DNA of 64,000 nt from JAFGDH01 sp964441265 (GTDB taxonomy: Archaea > Aenigmatarchaeota > Aenigmatarchaeia > QMZP01 > QMZT01): assembly GCA_964441265.1 (NCBI GenBank), contig CAYYKJ010000007.1, positions 3,235 to 67,234 of the forward strand, given 5' to 3'. The translations under genes and the position numbers were made by a program. This document shows positions 6,926 to 14,514 of this stretch, piece by piece; the first letter of the stretch is position 1, and each line of letters starts with the position of its first letter. Below the pieces are notes generated by a model. It was given only the letters and a program-made list of their open reading frames with translations. It was not told the origin of the DNA and ran no database searches.

Positions 6926-6953
6926 ATTCAACAGGGTGCATACTTCTCCTACC
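6926..6953 (+). other. 3' half of the pre-16S processing stem (BHB)
   Basis: TTCAACAGGG, TGCA, bulge TAC and TTCTCCTACC pair with 3269-3296. See the 5' half. Confidence 0.85.
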
Positions 6954-6981
6954 GCAAAAATCGGGCCGGTAGATCAACGGT

Positions 6982-7062
6982 GCGTTTCAAAAGGGAGCTG
7001 ACATTTCACCCCACAACGAAACGTTTCGGGGTGTTGTGGGTCAATCGCTCCCGCTGCGTTAA
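6982..7062 (+). other. tRNA-Ala D-loop intron, BHB type, 81 nt
   Basis: The central helix is AACG (6976-6979) with CGTT (7057-7060), and the bulges are GTG and AAA. Inner stems are GGGAGC/GCTCCC and CCCCACAAC with GTTGTGGG. The exon join is AACGGT|AGATC. Confidence 0.85.
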
Positions 7063-7101
7063 AGATCGCTGCCCTTGCAAGGCAGAGGCTTCGGGTTCAA
7101 A

Positions 7102-7154
7102 GCGACCCTTTTGCTCAAAGAAGAAACAGCTGATGCTTGCGGGGGTCGGGAAAA
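7102..7154 (+). other. tRNA-Ala T-loop intron, relaxed BHB, 53 nt
   Basis: The join gives TTCAAA|TCCCGA. The inner stem is CGACCC/GGGTCG; the central helix TTCA/GGAA has one A-G mismatch, and the bulges are AAG and AAT. It is the same T-loop site as in tRNA-Lys and tRNA-Pro of this window. Confidence 0.8.
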
Positions 7155-7235
7155 TCCCGACCGGTCCATGAGAAATTGCATGGCGGGTCCGCCGGAGAGC
7201 AAATCCGGGCCGGGCTGGCCGCATTCGCGCACGTA

Positions 7236-7251
7236 AATATTTAAATATATA
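7236..7251 (+). promoter_or_regulatory. Second rRNA promoter, upstream of 23S
   Basis: A TATA-like ATATTTAAATATATAG lies after tRNA-Ala, followed by a leader of about 340 nt before the pre-23S processing stem. It suggests that 23S can be transcribed independently of 16S. The start would be near 7272. Confidence 0.55.
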
Positions 7252-7269
7252 GTAACATATAATACATGC

Positions 7270-7602
7270 TCTCTGCAGCCGTGCAGGGCTGGGAGGGCCA
7301 AATCGAATGCATTGGTTGACTATCAGACTGTTCAGAGTCGGTCACGCCCCGGTGACAGCGGGCTTGGTTGGCAGGCAGATAGTCGAGGCGACTCGGTATC
7401 TATTTTCTGGACAGTTTCGGGAATACCATGCTTGTAATGTTGAAATGAGGCTCGTTACTGCAAATAACGGGCTGATTTGAGAAGGATGATGACCACTTTG
7501 ACGGTCACGTGAGCACCGGCATAGCAGGGCGCGCCTCGGCGGGCCGTGTTACCGGCTGCGATGAAAGAGTGAACACCATTAGAGTCCTTTGATGATTCCA
7601 TA
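7270..7602 (+). other. Structured 23S leader of unknown content
   Basis: No ORF or recognised RNA family. It is G+C-rich with several possible stems (GACTATC/GATAGTC, GTCAC/GTGAC, CGTTA-loop-TAACG at about 7452-7468). The last resembles an anticodon arm with GCA, but no D-arm, T-arm or acceptor can be found around it. ATGATGA-like boxes (about 7488, 7590) are weak C-box candidates only. Confidence 0.3.
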
Positions 7603-7626
7603 GGCGAGTTGTCCCGACCACAAGGG
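7603..7626 (+). other. 5' half of the pre-23S processing stem (BHB)
   Basis: GGCGAGTTGTCCC (7603-7615) pairs perfectly with GGGACAACTCGCC (12260-12272). GACC (7616-7619) pairs with GGTT (12253-12256), the bulges are ACA and AAA, and the inner pairing is AGGG/CCCT. This is canonical archaeal pre-23S excision geometry. Confidence 0.9.
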
Positions 7627-8452
7627 TCTGTTACGCTGCATGGTGGCTGACTTGGCTCGGAAAACGAAGAGGGACGTGGCAAGCTGCGAAAAGCCCGGGG
7701 TAGGTGCAAGCAGCCTTTGAACCCGGGATTTCCTAATGGGACTTCCCAGCATTTGCTATTCGCAATAGCGAAGGTTGACGGCCTGGATTGAAACATCTTA
7801 TTAGGGCCAGGAAGAGAAAGCAATCGCGATTCCCTGAGTAAAGGCGATCGAAAGGGGAACAGGACAAACCGAATCCCCTATTGAGAGATAGGGGACATGT
7901 GGGGTTTGGACCTGCGCTCGGCCCAACTTCCCAACCCGAAGTGACCTGGAACGGTTCACGACAAAGGGTGAGAGTCCCGTAGGGATAAGGAAGAGGGTTG
8001 ATATCAGGTATCCGGAGTACCGTTGGTTGGAAATCCAGCGGGAATGCGGGAGACACTAACTCCCAATCCTAAACATAATCCGAGTCCGATAGCGTACTAG
8101 TACGGTGACGGAAAGTCGAAAAGCATCCTTAACAGGAGCTGAAAAGAGCCTAAAGCCATGTAGTTATAGGTTGGTAAGGCACATGCTTGCATGTGTTTTG
8201 CCGTCCGTTTTGAAACACGCGGCAAGGAGTTTATCTCCGTGGCGAGGATAACGTGATGGTATCCATAGCGAAAGCGAGAACCCCGCAGCTTGCGAGGGGG
8301 TCAGGTGTGAAAGCGCCTACAGTCACGGGGATAATACCTGAAGCCGGTCGATCTAGCCCTGGGCAGGGTGAAGTCTAGCGAAAGCTGGATGGAGGCCCGT
8401 TACCGTTGCTGAGATTCAAATCGCTCAGGTGACCTGGGGCTAGGAGTGAAAA

Positions 8453-8499
8453 TGGGGTGACGGCCAGAATTCATCTGTTTAGGCCGTCGTTCCTTCAAC
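8453..8499 (+). other. 23S intron 1, BHB type, 47 nt
   Basis: The join gives AGTGAAAA|GCTAATCGAG, matching the conserved GTGAAAGGCCAATCGA context. The central helix is TGAA (8447-8450) with TTCA (8494-8497), the bulges are AAT and ACG, and the inner stem contains GACGGCC/GGCCGTC. Confidence 0.85.
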
Positions 8500-8771
8500 G
8501 CTAATCGAGATCGGCAATAGCTGGTTCCTCTCTAAATGTATCTGAGTACAGCCTGGCCGGAGGTAGAATATGGGGTAAAGATACTGATTGCGTAACCAAG
8601 GATCGAAAGGTCCAGTTGTGCTGTCAAACTCAGAATCCATGTTCGCCGTAGAAGGCTGGAGTGGGGGTGCCGGGGTAAGCTCGGTATCCGAAAGGGAAAG
8701 AACCCAGACTGAAGTTAAGGTCCCTAAATGTTGTCTAATCGAAGAAAAGCGTCATCAACCATAAACAATAG

Positions 8772-8849
<78 letters not shown>

Positions 8850-9086
8850 AGAGTGTGTAATAACTCACCTATCTAGGTTGATGGCCTTGAAAATGGACGG
8901 GACTAAGGCAACTACCGATACTTTGGATCACGAAAGTGATAGCGTAGGGAGGTGTCCTGCTGGGGCAGAAGTTCTTCCGTAAGGGGGAATGGACCTTGCA
9001 GGAATAAGAATCTTGCTGATAGTAGCAGCACTAGTGGAGTGAGAATCTCCACCACCTAAAGGGCTAGGGTTCCTCAGCAACGATTA

Positions 9087-9124
9087 AAAGCTTGACGCTG
9101 AATGGTCAGCGTCGGTTTGTCGAA
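9087..9124 (+). other. 23S intron 3, BHB type, 38 nt
   Basis: The join gives CAGCAACGATTA|TCAGCTGAGG, restoring the 11-nt loop expected here. The central helix is CGAT (9081-9084) with GTCG (9119-9122), the bulges are TAA and AAT, and the inner hairpin is GACGCTG/CAGCGTC. Confidence 0.85.
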
Positions 9125-9170
9125 TCAGCTGAGGGTTAGTCGGTCCTAAGGCGTCTCCTAACCGGAGGAT

Positions 9171-9202
<32 letters not shown>

Positions 9203-9573
9203 CATGGAAGTACGTGCGGCGACGCAAGCCCGGTTCCAGACTTTTCGGGATAGGCTGACCATTTCGATGGTTAACCCGTTAAGCCTGCGGAGTACCGTAA
9301 TGGTGAGAAGCAGGTGAAGCGGGGAATAGCCCGTGTATTCGGGTTTGGCTGAATCCTGGAAACCGTGAAAATGGAAACGGGAAGGATCTTTCATGTCCGT
9401 ACCGAGAACCGTTACTGGTGACCCTTGCTGAAAAGGTTAAGGTGTATTAGGTTAAATTACCCTAGGGAATTCGGCAAATTAGCCCCGAATCTTTGGTATG
9501 AGGGGTGCCTAGTCCCTTGGCTCAGCCAAGAAGACTAGGTCGCAGTGACAAGGGGGGTCCGACTGTTTAACAA

Positions 9574-9703
9574 ATGGGAAGCGCAGATTTAATGATTATC
9601 TGTTCTTTTCGTGCTTCAGTCGGAAATCGAACCCTCGGACAGGCCAAGTTAGTATGAAAGGACGTTTTTACAAATTTCAAACTTTCCGTTCTTCCCAGTT
9701 AAA
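9574..9703 (+). other. 23S intron 4, BHB type, 130 nt, no ORF
   Basis: The join gives GACTGTTTAACAA|AAACATAGG, matching the conserved GACTGTTTA-AAAACACAG. The central helix is TAAC (9568-9571) with GTTA (9698-9701), the bulges are AAA and AAA, and the inner stem is TGGGAAG/CTTCCCA. Confidence 0.9.
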
Positions 9704-9827
9704 AAACATAGGGGGCTGCTAGTCGGAAACGATTTGTATAGCTCCTGAGGCCTGCCCAGTGCGAGTGTGTCAAGCTGGACTTCAATCCAGTGAAGCCCTC
9801 GTAAACGGCGGCGGTAACTCTGACCGT

Positions 9828-10542
9828 TGACTTAGGCGGTCACAAAATTTGGCTATATGCGGGAACTCCATAGTATTCCGGGTCCTGAGAAAGGAAAAAT
9901 CCCGGAAACGATGACGGATAATCCGCAGGAAACTGTTTGCTTCATGGGGGTGGTTACCATGAAGAAAGTCGAACAAGGGTTTAGTAAACTCTTGAGAAAA
10001 AAGCGTTACCTGAGATTTTATATCTTGGGTTTCGTTGATGCCGAAGGTTGTTTTAGTGTGTCATTGAAGCAACAGAAAACGACGAGATTCGGCTGGGTAT
10101 TGGATCCGTTATTCCAGGTAACTCAACACAAAAATAACAGGATTGTACTCGAAAAGATAAAAGGAGAATTGGGTTGCGGAAGGATAATTGATAAACCCGG
10201 TCAAAAAGATACACTGATATATTTGGTTGATAACCGAAGACAACTGAACGAGAAAATAATTCCCTTCTTTGAAAAGTACAGGCTTGTTTCGAAGGACAGT
10301 GATTTCCAGAAATTCAAGAGAATCGTCAGAGGACTTGAAAAAAAGGAACACGGCGAATTGGAATCTTTCTTGAAACTGATCAAAAAAGCCTTCGAAATGA
10401 ATCTGGGAGGGAAACAAAGAAGATACAAACTCGAAGAAGTCTTGAAAAAATTGGGAAGCAGACAGAATCCCCAGAGGCCATACGCCAGACACTCAAGTGA
10501 GTGAAGATATGGTCCGACTCTTACAGTAATGTAAGTAAGTTG
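9828..10542 (+). other. 23S intron 5, group I intron with endonuclease gene, 715 nt
   Basis: The exon join is AACTCTGACCGT|CTTAAGGTAGCG, the universally conserved stretch targeted by I-CeuI-type enzymes (site about 1923). P1 is visible: exon TGACCGT pairs with intron GCGGTCA, giving the conserved U-G wobble at the 5' splice site (T9827 with G9836), and the intron ends in G (10542). Core elements typical of group I introns are P (TATGCGGGAACTCC, about 9855), Q (AATCCGCAGG, about 9920), R-like (ATACGCCAGACACTC, about 10482) and S (GAAGATATGGTCC, about 10503-10515). No BHB fits these borders. Confidence 0.88.
9959..10504 (+). CDS. LAGLIDADG homing endonuclease in the 23S group I intron
   Basis: 181 residues from MKKVEQGF. 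The frame is open further upstream (to 9857) but there it overlaps the P and Q core elements, so an internal start is more likely. A single clear motif, FYILGFVDAEGCFSV, lies about 20 residues in, and no second motif is seen, so the enzyme probably works as a homodimer, as I-CreI-like proteins do. The C-terminus (PYARHSSE) is encoded by bases that also form the R region, so coding and ribozyme functions overlap. It appears intact. Confidence 0.85.
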   Translation: MKKVEQGFSKLLRKKRYLRFYILGFVDAEGCFSVSLKQQKTTRFGWVLDPLFQVTQHKNNRIVLEKIKGELGCGRIIDKPGQKDTLIYLVDNRRQLNEKIIPFFEKYRLVSKDSDFQKFKRIVRGLEKKEHGELESFLKLIKKAFEMNLGGKQRRYKLEEVLKKLGSRQNPQRPYARHSSE

Positions 10543-11057
10543 CTTAAGGTAGCGTAGTCCCTTGCCGATTAATTGTCGGCCTGCATCAAGGGCTTAACGA
10601 GATCCCCGCTGTCCTGGGGTAATGCCTAGTGAAATTAATTGTCCAGTGCATATTCTGGAGACCTTCAGTGGGACGAGAAGACCCCATTGAGCTTTACTGC
10701 AGTCTACTGCTGTGATATGATAATGGTTGCACAGTGTAGGTGGGAGCGTCGAACCCGCGTCTTTGGGTGCGGGGAATGCGACAATGTAACACCACCCTAC
10801 CGTTCTCATATTGCTTATCCTTCGGGAGACACCAGTTGATGGGCAGTTTGGCTGGGGCGGTACGCCTCTGATAAGGGATCAGAGGTGCCCTAAGTTCGGC
10901 TCATTCCGGTCAGAAATCGGAATTAGAGTGCAAGAGCAAAAGCCGGACTGATAGGATTCTGCAAAGTGAGGAATCCTAACGCGAAAGCGTGGTCTAGCGA
11001 TCCGCTGTGTCTTTATTAGATGAAAGCCAGCTCTGACAGAAAAGTTACCATGGGGAT

Positions 11058-11726
11058 AATCAACCAGAGAGTTGATAGGTTTTGAAAGCCATGTCAGGGG
11101 ATATCTTTTCCTTTCTGTATTTTGAGACGAAAGTAAGATAAATCCCATTAATGAAATAATAAGCATGGATTTGATTGAAAAGGGATTCGTTTTCGGTGCC
11201 AGCGAAGACGGAACTGTTTACCATAGACCTTCAAGAAATCAATATAACATAGAAATCGAGCAGAAAGTTCAAAAATGGCTTGAGATTGTGAAGAAAGCAG
11301 TGCAGAAAACATATAACAAAAACGTGAGGATAGCAAGGACTTCTAAAGGTTATTTCAGGTTGCTTGTTTATTCCAAAAAACTGCATAATGATCTCAAATC
11401 TTTCAGAAAGGATTATTCGAAAATCCTAACCGAAAACAAAGACTTCCAGACCGGCTTCCTTCGCGGATTTTTTGATGCGGAGGGAACGGTCCACAACAAA
11501 AGATATTCGATTAGGGTGGCATCGAAGAATAAGCAAACAATCCTTGTAATCAAGAAAATGCTTAATAAATTCAATATTAAAACCGGTAAAATTCATGCCG
11601 ATAAGACGGCATATGTTTTGCCTCTGTACGGAAAAGATAATCTAGAAAGATTCGATTCCGTTGTCAGTTTTAGACATGAAGAAAAGAAAGAAAGACTTTC
11701 AAAACTTCTCTCTGGTTGATCCCGAA
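11058..11726 (+). other. 23S intron 6, BHB type, 669 nt, at the peptidyl-transferase centre
   Basis: The join gives ACCATGGGGAT|AATGGAGTCGTG, placing the intron between nucleotides equivalent to E. coli U2449 and A2450. A perfect 13-bp inner stem pairs ATCAACCAGAGAG (11059-11071) with CTCTCTGGTTGAT (11708-11720). The central helix GGGG/CCCG has three pairs and one mismatch, and the bulges are ATA and AAA. It contains the endonuclease gene at 11165-11719. Confidence 0.85.
11165..11719 (+). CDS. LAGLIDADG homing endonuclease in 23S intron 6
   Basis: 184 residues with two motifs: GFVFGASEDGTVY (near the N-terminus, degenerate) and GFLRGFFDAEGTV (about residues 98-110). The protein is probably monomeric with one active site. 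Its stop codon falls inside the 13-bp stem that defines the intron end. The ATG at 11165 is the first in frame. It is A/T-rich compared with the exons. Confidence 0.82.
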   Translation: MDLIEKGFVFGASEDGTVYHRPSRNQYNIEIEQKVQKWLEIVKKAVQKTYNKNVRIARTSKGYFRLLVYSKKLHNDLKSFRKDYSKILTENKDFQTGFLRGFFDAEGTVHNKRYSIRVASKNKQTILVIKKMLNKFNIKTGKIHADKTAYVLPLYGKDNLERFDSVVSFRHEEKKERLSKLLSG

Positions 11727-11756
11727 AATGGAGTCGTGACGCGTGAGAGTCCATAG

Positions 11757-11812
11757 CGTCATAACTTGGTTAACTTTCTAAAAGGTCTTTGATTTCCAAG
11801 TTAGACATGGAT
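11757..11812 (+). other. 23S intron 7, BHB type, about 56 nt
   Basis: The central helix is CCAT (11751-11754) with ATGG (11807-11810), the bulges are AGC and ATA, and the inner stems are GTC/GAC and AACTTGG/CCAAGTT. It interrupts the conserved AGTCCATA...TCGACC loop. The standard BHB cut leaves four bases more than the conserved sequence predicts, so the junction is uncertain by about 4 nt. Only about 30 nt of exon separate it from intron 6. Confidence 0.72.
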
Positions 11813-12248
11813 ATATCGACCGCGTTCGTTGCTTCTCCGCCGTCGGCTCGGCTCTTCCTGGACGTGCAGCAGCGTCCAAGGGTGGGGGTGTTCACCCATC
11901 AAAGAGCCACGTTAGCTGGGTTAAATACGGTGCGAGCCAGTATGGTCTATATCTACTGAAGGTGTCGGGAACCTGAGGGGAAGAAGCACTCAGTACGAAA
12001 GGAACAGTGCATCGTGGCCTCTGGTGTACCAGTTGTGTATACATCGCTGGGTAGCTATGCCATTGTGGATAAGGGCTGAAAGCATCTAAGCTCGAAGCCG
12101 CTCCCGAAAATAGGTTCCCACTCCTCAAACTGATTGGCAACAACCGGTGCGAGGGAAAGGATCCGGTATACGACCGGGTTGATAGAATCGGGGTGTAAGT
12201 ACCGAGGCAACGAGGTATTCAGCCTACGATCACTAATACTCCAAATGG

Positions 12249-12290
12249 CCCTGGTTAAAGGGACAACTCGCCGCTATTATTTTTTTATCA
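12249..12290 (+). terminator. 3' half of the pre-23S stem followed by a T-run terminator
   Basis: CCCT-GGTT-AAA-GGGACAACTCGCC (12249-12272) pairs with 7603-7626. It is followed by a run of seven T at about 12281-12287, a plausible archaeal terminator for the rRNA transcript. Confidence 0.7.
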
Positions 12291-12348
12291 TTTGCCCCGC
12301 TTAGCCACAGCTTTAATCTATTTAAGTTTCCGGCAAGAAATATTCATC

Positions 12349-12552
12349 ATGATAGAGCTAAAAAAGAACCAGTGGTTCTCGATCGTTCTGTTCCTGATGG
12401 TGATATACGAGGTGATCTTCGGGTTCACCATGAACATGACCGGTTCCACCTACTTCCAGATGAACCAGCTGTACATATGGGTATTGTTCCTCATAGTGGT
12501 GACCCTCACCCTCTCGTTCTACTTCTGGAGCAGGGAATCGAGACTTTACTAG
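12349..12552 (+). CDS. Small two-helix membrane protein
   Basis: 67 residues from MIELKKNQ. Two hydrophobic helices (about residues 9-29 and 40-60) are joined by a polar loop, with a charged C-terminus (SRESRLY). No family is recognised. A TATA-like element (CTATTTAAG) lies at about 12318-12326, and the gene follows the rRNA terminator. Confidence 0.55.
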   Translation: MIELKKNQWFSIVLFLMVIYEVIFGFTMNMTGSTYFQMNQLYIWVLFLIVVTLTLSFYFWSRESRLY

Positions 12553-12623
12553 ATCCCTTCTTTTCTCTTTTATTTCACTGGCAAAGGTAGTTCTGACTAT
12601 GCCCCTTTGTATTTTTGTGGAAT

Positions 12624-12881
12624 TCAACAATTACTGTAGGAAAAAATATCTGAATGACCGCATTCAGGGCATTTCAATTTTTTGATCTTTTCAAATCCCC
12701 CGTGGAGACGGAATAATTTCTCTTTGTATTTCGCACCACATTCGCCGCAATTGACAACGGCTACCGGTTTTCCTATATCTAATGGATTATAAGAGTGCCT
12801 TATTATGATATTTGATTTACTTTTAGTTGTGCTGATATCATCTATGTGTATATTTTTCATCTTTGTTTTTATGTCAGACAT
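12624..12881 (-). CDS. Small zinc-ribbon protein
   Basis: 85 residues. A CGECG pair (about residue 45) and a CPECG pair (about residue 75), each with basic surroundings, form a probable zinc ribbon; a final Cys ends the protein. The N-terminal half is basic and unstructured-looking. Similar ribbons bind nucleic acid or act as adaptors, but no specific family can be named. The base composition is A/T-richer than its neighbours. Confidence 0.55.
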   Translation of the reverse strand: MSDIKTKMKNIHIDDISTTKSKSNIIIRHSYNPLDIGKPVAVVNCGECGAKYKEKLFRLHGGFEKIKKLKCPECGHSDIFSYSNC

Positions 12882-12948
12882 GTTTTATGATAAAATTTGT
12901 TGTCATTTAAGTCTTTATCCTAGAAAAATTCAGTTTGCCCGCTGACCG

Positions 12949-13092
12949 AAAAACAGTCATGGGAAGGCGCGGATGCCCGGTTTAGGGGGTTGCTTATGGG
13001 GTGAACATGCCAGCAATCTTCAGGCGGACCTCGAAAGTCCGTTGCCGGGCATCCGCTAACCCCGGAGGTTCGTTGTGACCCCCGGAGCTTCC
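12949..13092 (-). ncRNA. Candidate structured non-coding RNA, family unknown
   Basis: On the minus strand a transcript starting near 13092 would begin GGAAG and close with CTTCC (12962-12966). Inside are a hairpin CCGGGGG/CCTCCGG, a 12-bp stem GCGGATGCCCGG with CCGGGCATCCGC, and within that a three-way junction of two stems (GGCGGAC/GTCCGTTGCC and GGTTGC/GCAATC). A TATA box (about 13111-13122) sits the right distance upstream, and a T-run on the minus strand ends it at 12949-12953. It does not match 5S, SRP, RNase P or tRNA signatures I know. Confidence 0.5.
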
Positions 13093-13108
13093 AAGTGATG
13101 ATTGTATG

Positions 13109-13123
13109 GAGTTTAAATATGTA
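13109..13123 (-). promoter_or_regulatory. TATA box for the candidate RNA
   Basis: On the minus strand it reads ACATATTTAAACT, centred about 25 nt upstream of the GGAAG end of the predicted RNA at 13092. Confidence 0.45.
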
Positions 13124-13242
13124 TTGCGAAGCCCTGGTATGGACGAGTGATTCATAAGGTATTTAAACCCCTTCCCGGAGGCCGGTTTTTTCCAGAACCG
13201 CAGGTTCATAAGATTTAAAAGAATTTGGAGTTTAGAGTAATT

Positions 13243-13899
13243 ATGCACGTGATATTTTCCCCCATGTGGTTCATGGGCATAGATTCGATATTCGAAATCA
13301 TGTCAGCGATAATCGCCATACTGGTGGGGTTCTATTCGTTCAAGATATACAGAGCCACCCGCAGGAAGGAATTCAAGTTCCTTTTCCTCGCCTTTGCGCT
13401 GCTGTTCTTCGCCTTCATAGCGAGATCGGTGACCGACCTGGCGGCGTATAATCTTTTCCTGGAGAGGATTCCGACCATATCCAGGATAGTCAGCGTCCAG
13501 TACGTGTATTTCGTCGGAATATACTTCTACCAGATGCTCACTCTTTTCGCCTATCTTACCCTGGCGGTGCTTTCTCTGAAGGTGAGGAGCAGGAGGACGA
13601 TCTCGCTCCTTATCCTGTTTGTGGTCTTCTCGTCATTCACCACGCTGATAAACTATTCAATGTTCCACCTGGTCTCGGCGGTGCTCTTGTCCTACGTGGT
13701 GCTGCATTTCTATGAGAACTGCAGGGAGAGGTCATGCACGAATTCACATCTTGTGTTCGTCTCCTTCCTGCTGATACTCTGCTCCCAGGTGGTTTTCATA
13801 ATGATATTCCATTCGTTGTTCTACGTCTTCGGGCACTTCCTGCAGTTCGCGGGATATCTCGTGCTTCTGATAAATCTTTTGCTGGTGCATAGGTCATGA
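13243..13899 (+). CDS. Multi-pass membrane protein, probable sensor partner of the next gene
   Basis: 218 residues from MHVIFSPM; a TTG start six codons upstream is possible. About seven hydrophobic helices spread evenly over the whole length, with Arg/Lys-rich short loops after helices 1 and 4. It overlaps the following winged-helix gene by 4 nt (ATGA), indicating co-translation. A TATA-like ATTTAAAAG lies at 13212-13220. Seven-helix membrane proteins paired with small winged-helix regulators recur in archaea, suggesting a membrane signal passed to the regulator. That role is an inference. Confidence 0.6.
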   Translation: MHVIFSPMWFMGIDSIFEIMSAIIAILVGFYSFKIYRATRRKEFKFLFLAFALLFFAFIARSVTDLAAYNLFLERIPTISRIVSVQYVYFVGIYFYQMLTLFAYLTLAVLSLKVRSRRTISLLILFVVFSSFTTLINYSMFHLVSAVLLSYVVLHFYENCRERSCTNSHLVFVSFLLILCSQVVFIMIFHSLFYVFGHFLQFAGYLVLLINLLLVHRS

Positions 13900-14171
13900 A
13901 AAAGAGGAGGGACAAGGGGGAGATAGTTTACGACATGCTGTCTGCCTTGTGGGAGAGCAGGAGAGGCCTCAAGCCGACCCACCTCATATACAAGTCCAAC
14001 ATATCCTACGTCCGTCTCAAGAGGCACGTTAAGGAACTACTGGAAAAGGGAATGGTCAAAGAGGGGACCGGAGAGGGCGGACACAAGGTCTATAAGATCA
14101 CAGATAAGGGAATCAAATTCATCAGGGAATACGACAGGATGAAGAGGTTCATGGATTCGTTCGGACTTTGA
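13896..14171 (+). CDS. Winged-helix transcriptional regulator
   Basis: 91 residues. The helix-turn-helix (about residues 11-65) includes LKPTHLIYKSNISYVRLKRHVKELLEKG, and a beta wing follows with GGHKVYKITDKG, the usual archaeal winged-helix pattern. A C-terminal helix (IREYDRMKRFMDSF) probably dimerises. It overlaps the upstream membrane gene by 4 nt. Target unknown. Confidence 0.75.
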   Translation: MKKRRDKGEIVYDMLSALWESRRGLKPTHLIYKSNISYVRLKRHVKELLEKGMVKEGTGEGGHKVYKITDKGIKFIREYDRMKRFMDSFGL

Positions 14172-14480
14172 TCTATTAATGCTTTTTGATGAATTGAGTT
14201 TGCGGGAAGAACTAAATGCGCGGCTGGAATTTATTGCATGTGGGATTCTCGCGCGTTTTTAAGCGATTGCGATACATTTCCGATGTTAAAAAATCATGGC
14301 CAATCTGTATAGTCAAGTTATTTGGAACGTTTAAGCTGATGTACACCTCATTCGGGCCAAGGCCATGTTCTTCCCCTCCTGGCGACTTGAAGAAATATTC
14401 ACCCATTTTCGTCATTGTATGTTATTGGTTGTTTGGTTTTTTATTCGCTTCATATTAACTCGCCTTTTGGATACAGATAC
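14172..14480. other. Stretch without a supported gene
   Basis: About 300 nt, A/T-rich. A minus-strand reading frame of 67 codons (14212-14415) and a plus-strand frame of 80 codons (14216-14458) overlap each other; neither shows a recognisable domain, so no gene is called. The right end holds the RNase P RNA promoter. Confidence 0.3.
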
Positions 14481-14500
14481 TTTTATAAATCTTTTTATAG
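14478..14500 (+). promoter_or_regulatory. Promoter of RNase P RNA
   Basis: A TTTTATAAATC TATA box at about 14481-14491 lies about 25-30 nt upstream of the predicted RNA start near 14515. Confidence 0.5.
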
Positions 14501-14514
14501 AAGGGATAATCAAG

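Larger units (their letters stand above)
6963..7168 (+). tRNA. tRNA-Ala (TGC) with D-loop and T-loop introns
   Basis: Acceptor GGGCCGG (6963-6969) pairs with CCGGTCC (7161-7167), discriminator A7168, no encoded CCA. The anticodon arm CTGCC-CTTGCAA-GGCAG is uninterrupted (anticodon TGC). Removing introns 6982-7062 and 7102-7154 leaves a 72-nt tRNA with D-arm GATC-AACGGTA-GATC and T-arm TCGGG-TTCAAAT-CCCGA. Its place between 16S and 23S is typical of archaeal rRNA operons. Neither intron is at the usual position 37/38. Confidence 0.92.

Noticed and set aside
7452..7468. Possible tRNA-Cys (anticodon-like arm CGTTA-CTGCAAA-TAACG) in the 23S leader
   Set aside because: No matching acceptor, D-arm or T-arm could be found even allowing introns, so only the arm is reported as part of the leader.
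7455..8056. Open frames on the minus strand across the 23S start
   Set aside because: They overlap highly conserved rRNA sequence.
12120..12150. Possible short intron near the 23S 3' end (about 25 nt around AAACTGATTGGCAACAACCGG)
   Set aside because: No BHB with a good central helix, and this part of 23S is naturally variable in length.
12949..13092. 5S rRNA, SRP RNA or H/ACA guide
   Set aside because: The conserved 5S loops, the SRP GGAAG...AGCAG motif and an ACA end are all absent.
12949..13092. tRNA with introns
   Set aside because: No T-loop GTTCRA-type sequence and no anticodon arm in either orientation.
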